Below, piece after piece: positions 62,846 to 64,000 of a DNA stretch of 64,000 nucleotides. The stretch is from contig CALMLL010000025.1 of the NCBI GenBank assembly GCA_937868075.1, positions 1 to 64,000 on the forward strand, given 5' to 3'. The position numbers were made by a program, and so were the translations under genes. A model generated the notes under the pieces. It made no database searches. It saw nothing but the letters and a program-made list of their open reading frames with translations, and was not told the origin of the DNA. Numbering within the stretch: the stretch's first letter is position 1; every line of letters begins with the position of its first letter. Origin of the DNA: an uncultured Marmoricola sp. Lineage in GTDB: Bacteria > Actinomycetota > Actinomycetes > Propionibacteriales > Nocardioidaceae.

Positions 62846-64000
62846 ATGTCAACCTCCTCCGACACCGGGCCCGGCACCGCTGTCCACCCACCGCCACGCG
62901 AGGACTGGAGCGCGATCTCCGACCTGATCGAGCGGGTTTCGGCCGAGTCTGACTTGTTGGAGTCGATCGCGGAGGAGGTGCGTTCCTCGATTCGGGAGAT
63001 TGCCGGGGTCGAGGCTGCCGATGTGGCCCGCCACACTCGCGCACTGCTCTCGGCCTCGACACGGGCCATCGAGGCCAGGCGCGGACCGACCGAGGCCGAG
63101 CTCGGTTTCGTCGCCGACCTGGCGGTCACCCGAGCACGCCAGGGCGTCCCGATCCACGCGGTGCTGAGCGGGATCCGCATCGCCGAGCGCCGGATCTGGG
63201 CCCGCGCCGTACGCCGAGCGGGGGAGGCGGGTATCTCGGCCGATCTCGTCCTGCAGGCCCGCGAGTTGTACGACGACTGGGCCCATCAGGTGCGAGAACG
63301 CCTACTCCTGGCCCACCGAGCCGCAGAGGCCGACGAGAGCGGCCATCCGCGCGGTCGGGCACTGGTGCGTCGGCTCCTTGAAGGGGGCGCCCCGGCGGCG
63401 TTGGCCGCCGCGGAGGCGGGACTGCCGGGCATGGTGGTGGTGGGCGTCGCCCCCGGTCTGGTCGGTGCCGCGCGCGAATCACTGATCTCCCGCGTCTCTG
63501 CCCTGCCTGCCACGGTGGCCACCGTCGACGCCGGTGAGGTCGTCGTGGTCTCGCGAGGGATCCGATCCACGGGGTCGGACTCGCTGTTGGTCCTGGCCGG
63601 GCCCGGACCTGTCGAAGAGGTCCCGGTGCTGCGACGACTGGCCGTGACCGGTGCTCGGGCGGCCGCCACCCTGGGTCGCCGCGGGGTGGTGCACGTGGGT
63701 GAGGTGGCCAGCCTGGCCGCCCTCTGGGACCGTGCCGACCTTGCCGCCGCACTCGTGGAGCATCACGGCGCGGCGTTGGCACGACTCGGCCGCAACACCG
63801 CCGCCAATCTGGACACGGTTCGTTCCTGGTTGGAGCATCGCCAAGACACCGAGGCAACAGCCAGCGCCTGTTTCGTGCACCCCAACACCGTGCGTAACCG
63901 GGTGCACGCAGTGGTCGAACTCACCGGGCTCGATCCCCGGGATCCCTTTGCCGCCGTGGACCTGTGGTGGCTGTGTTCGACGTGGCCCGAGCGTCACGTA
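62846..64000 (+). CDS. PucR/CdaR-family transcriptional regulator (3' end outside window)
   Basis: 385 codons are visible without a stop; the window ends near the true C-terminus. The N-terminal half is helical (SDLIERVSAESDLLESIAEE, GIRIAERRIWARAVRRAG). The central region is alpha/beta, and the C-terminal PucR HTH is ASACFVHPNTVRNRVHAVVE followed by LTGLDPRDPFAAVDLWWL. It resembles FasR in layout. It is divergent from the ThDP operon, with a palindrome in between, so it probably controls that operon in response to a small-molecule substrate. Confidence 0.85.
   Translation, partial: MSTSSDTGPGTAVHPPPREDWSAISDLIERVSAESDLLESIAEEVRSSIREIAGVEAADVARHTRALLSASTRAIEARRGPTEAELGFVADLAVTRARQGVPIHAVLSGIRIAERRIWARAVRRAGEAGISADLVLQARELYDDWAHQVRERLLLAHRAAEADESGHPRGRALVRRLLEGGAPAALAAAEAGLPGMVVVGVAPGLVGAARESLISRVSALPATVATVDAGEVVVVSRGIRSTGSDSLLVLAGPGPVEEVPVLRRLAVTGARAAATLGRRGVVHVGEVASLAALWDRADLAAALVEHHGAALARLGRNTAANLDTVRSWLEHRQDTEATASACFVHPNTVRNRVHAVVELTGLDPRDPFAAVDLWWLCSTWPERHV

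Noticed and set aside
1-64000. Prophage, insertion sequence, toxin-antitoxin or defence island
   Set aside because: No transposase, integrase, phage structural, restriction or CRISPR-associated protein was recognised, and codon use and base composition look even throughout.

Overview
The window is 64 kb of high-GC chromosomal DNA from an actinobacterium (Actinomycetota). The evidence is a division and cell-wall cluster with SepF and DivIVA/Wag31 but no FtsA, PriA in place of HisA, a PucR-type FasR beside the fab genes, a DUF3145 gene, an actinobacterial ileS T-box with a very short stem I, and frequent GTG starts. The content fits Propionibacteriales (Nocardioides-like), but genus cannot be fixed from sequence alone. 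I see no insertion sequence, prophage, CRISPR array or rRNA operon. It reads as core genome with a few unusual genes and one accessory-looking operon at the right end.

Positions 1-12.9 kb hold the cell-wall/division cluster murE(end)-murF-mraY-murD-ftsW-murG-murC-ftsQ, then ftsZ-pgeF-yggS-sepF-divIVA. Most junctions overlap by ATGA or GTGA, so translation is probably coupled. ileS lies convergent at 12.9-16.1 kb behind a T-box leader. From 16.5 to 25.2 kb, reading right, come a TraR/DksA-type zinc-finger protein with a long Lys/Ala/Pro tail, lspA, an rluD-like pseudouridine synthase, a GNAT-chorismate mutase fusion, htpX, a DUF3224 gene, dnaE and a small membrane protein. A YbaK-type deacylase and a Lon-N domain protein read left.

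The histidine operon hisD-hisC-hisB-hisH-priA-hisF occupies 26.4-31.6 kb and meets a leftward feoA-feoB-feoC iron operon whose promoter overlaps a DtxR/IdeR-like box. Next come dgt, a serine hydrolase, a D-2-hydroxyacid dehydrogenase, dnaG with a small partner gene, tRNA-Asn, a PIG-L deacetylase, a DEAD-box helicase, a patatin, a CAU-anticodon tRNA, a 1-Cys peroxiredoxin, a GH16-like secreted protein, a GNAT protein, two CNNM/CBS proteins, a PP2C phosphatase, an alpha/beta hydrolase and DUF3145.

From 51.6 to 58.0 kb lies the leftward fatty-acid operon fasR-fabD-fabH-acpP-fabF-accD, with a perfect palindrome just upstream of fabD. Its FabD carries an extra C-terminal domain resembling a biotinyl/lipoyl carrier domain without the modifiable lysine. 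From 58 to 64 kb are an alpha/beta hydrolase, a leftward operon (ThDP enzyme, NAD-dependent epimerase/dehydrogenase, BASS-family transporter) and a divergent PucR-type regulator. An 18-bp perfect palindrome sits between the last two promoters; this is the best candidate here for an uncharacterised metabolic system.

Two patterns run across the window. Twelve transcription-unit-first genes have a TANNNT-like hexamer ending 6 or 7 nt before the start codon, as expected of leaderless mRNAs. Three convergent gene pairs share one CTAG that supplies both stop codons.
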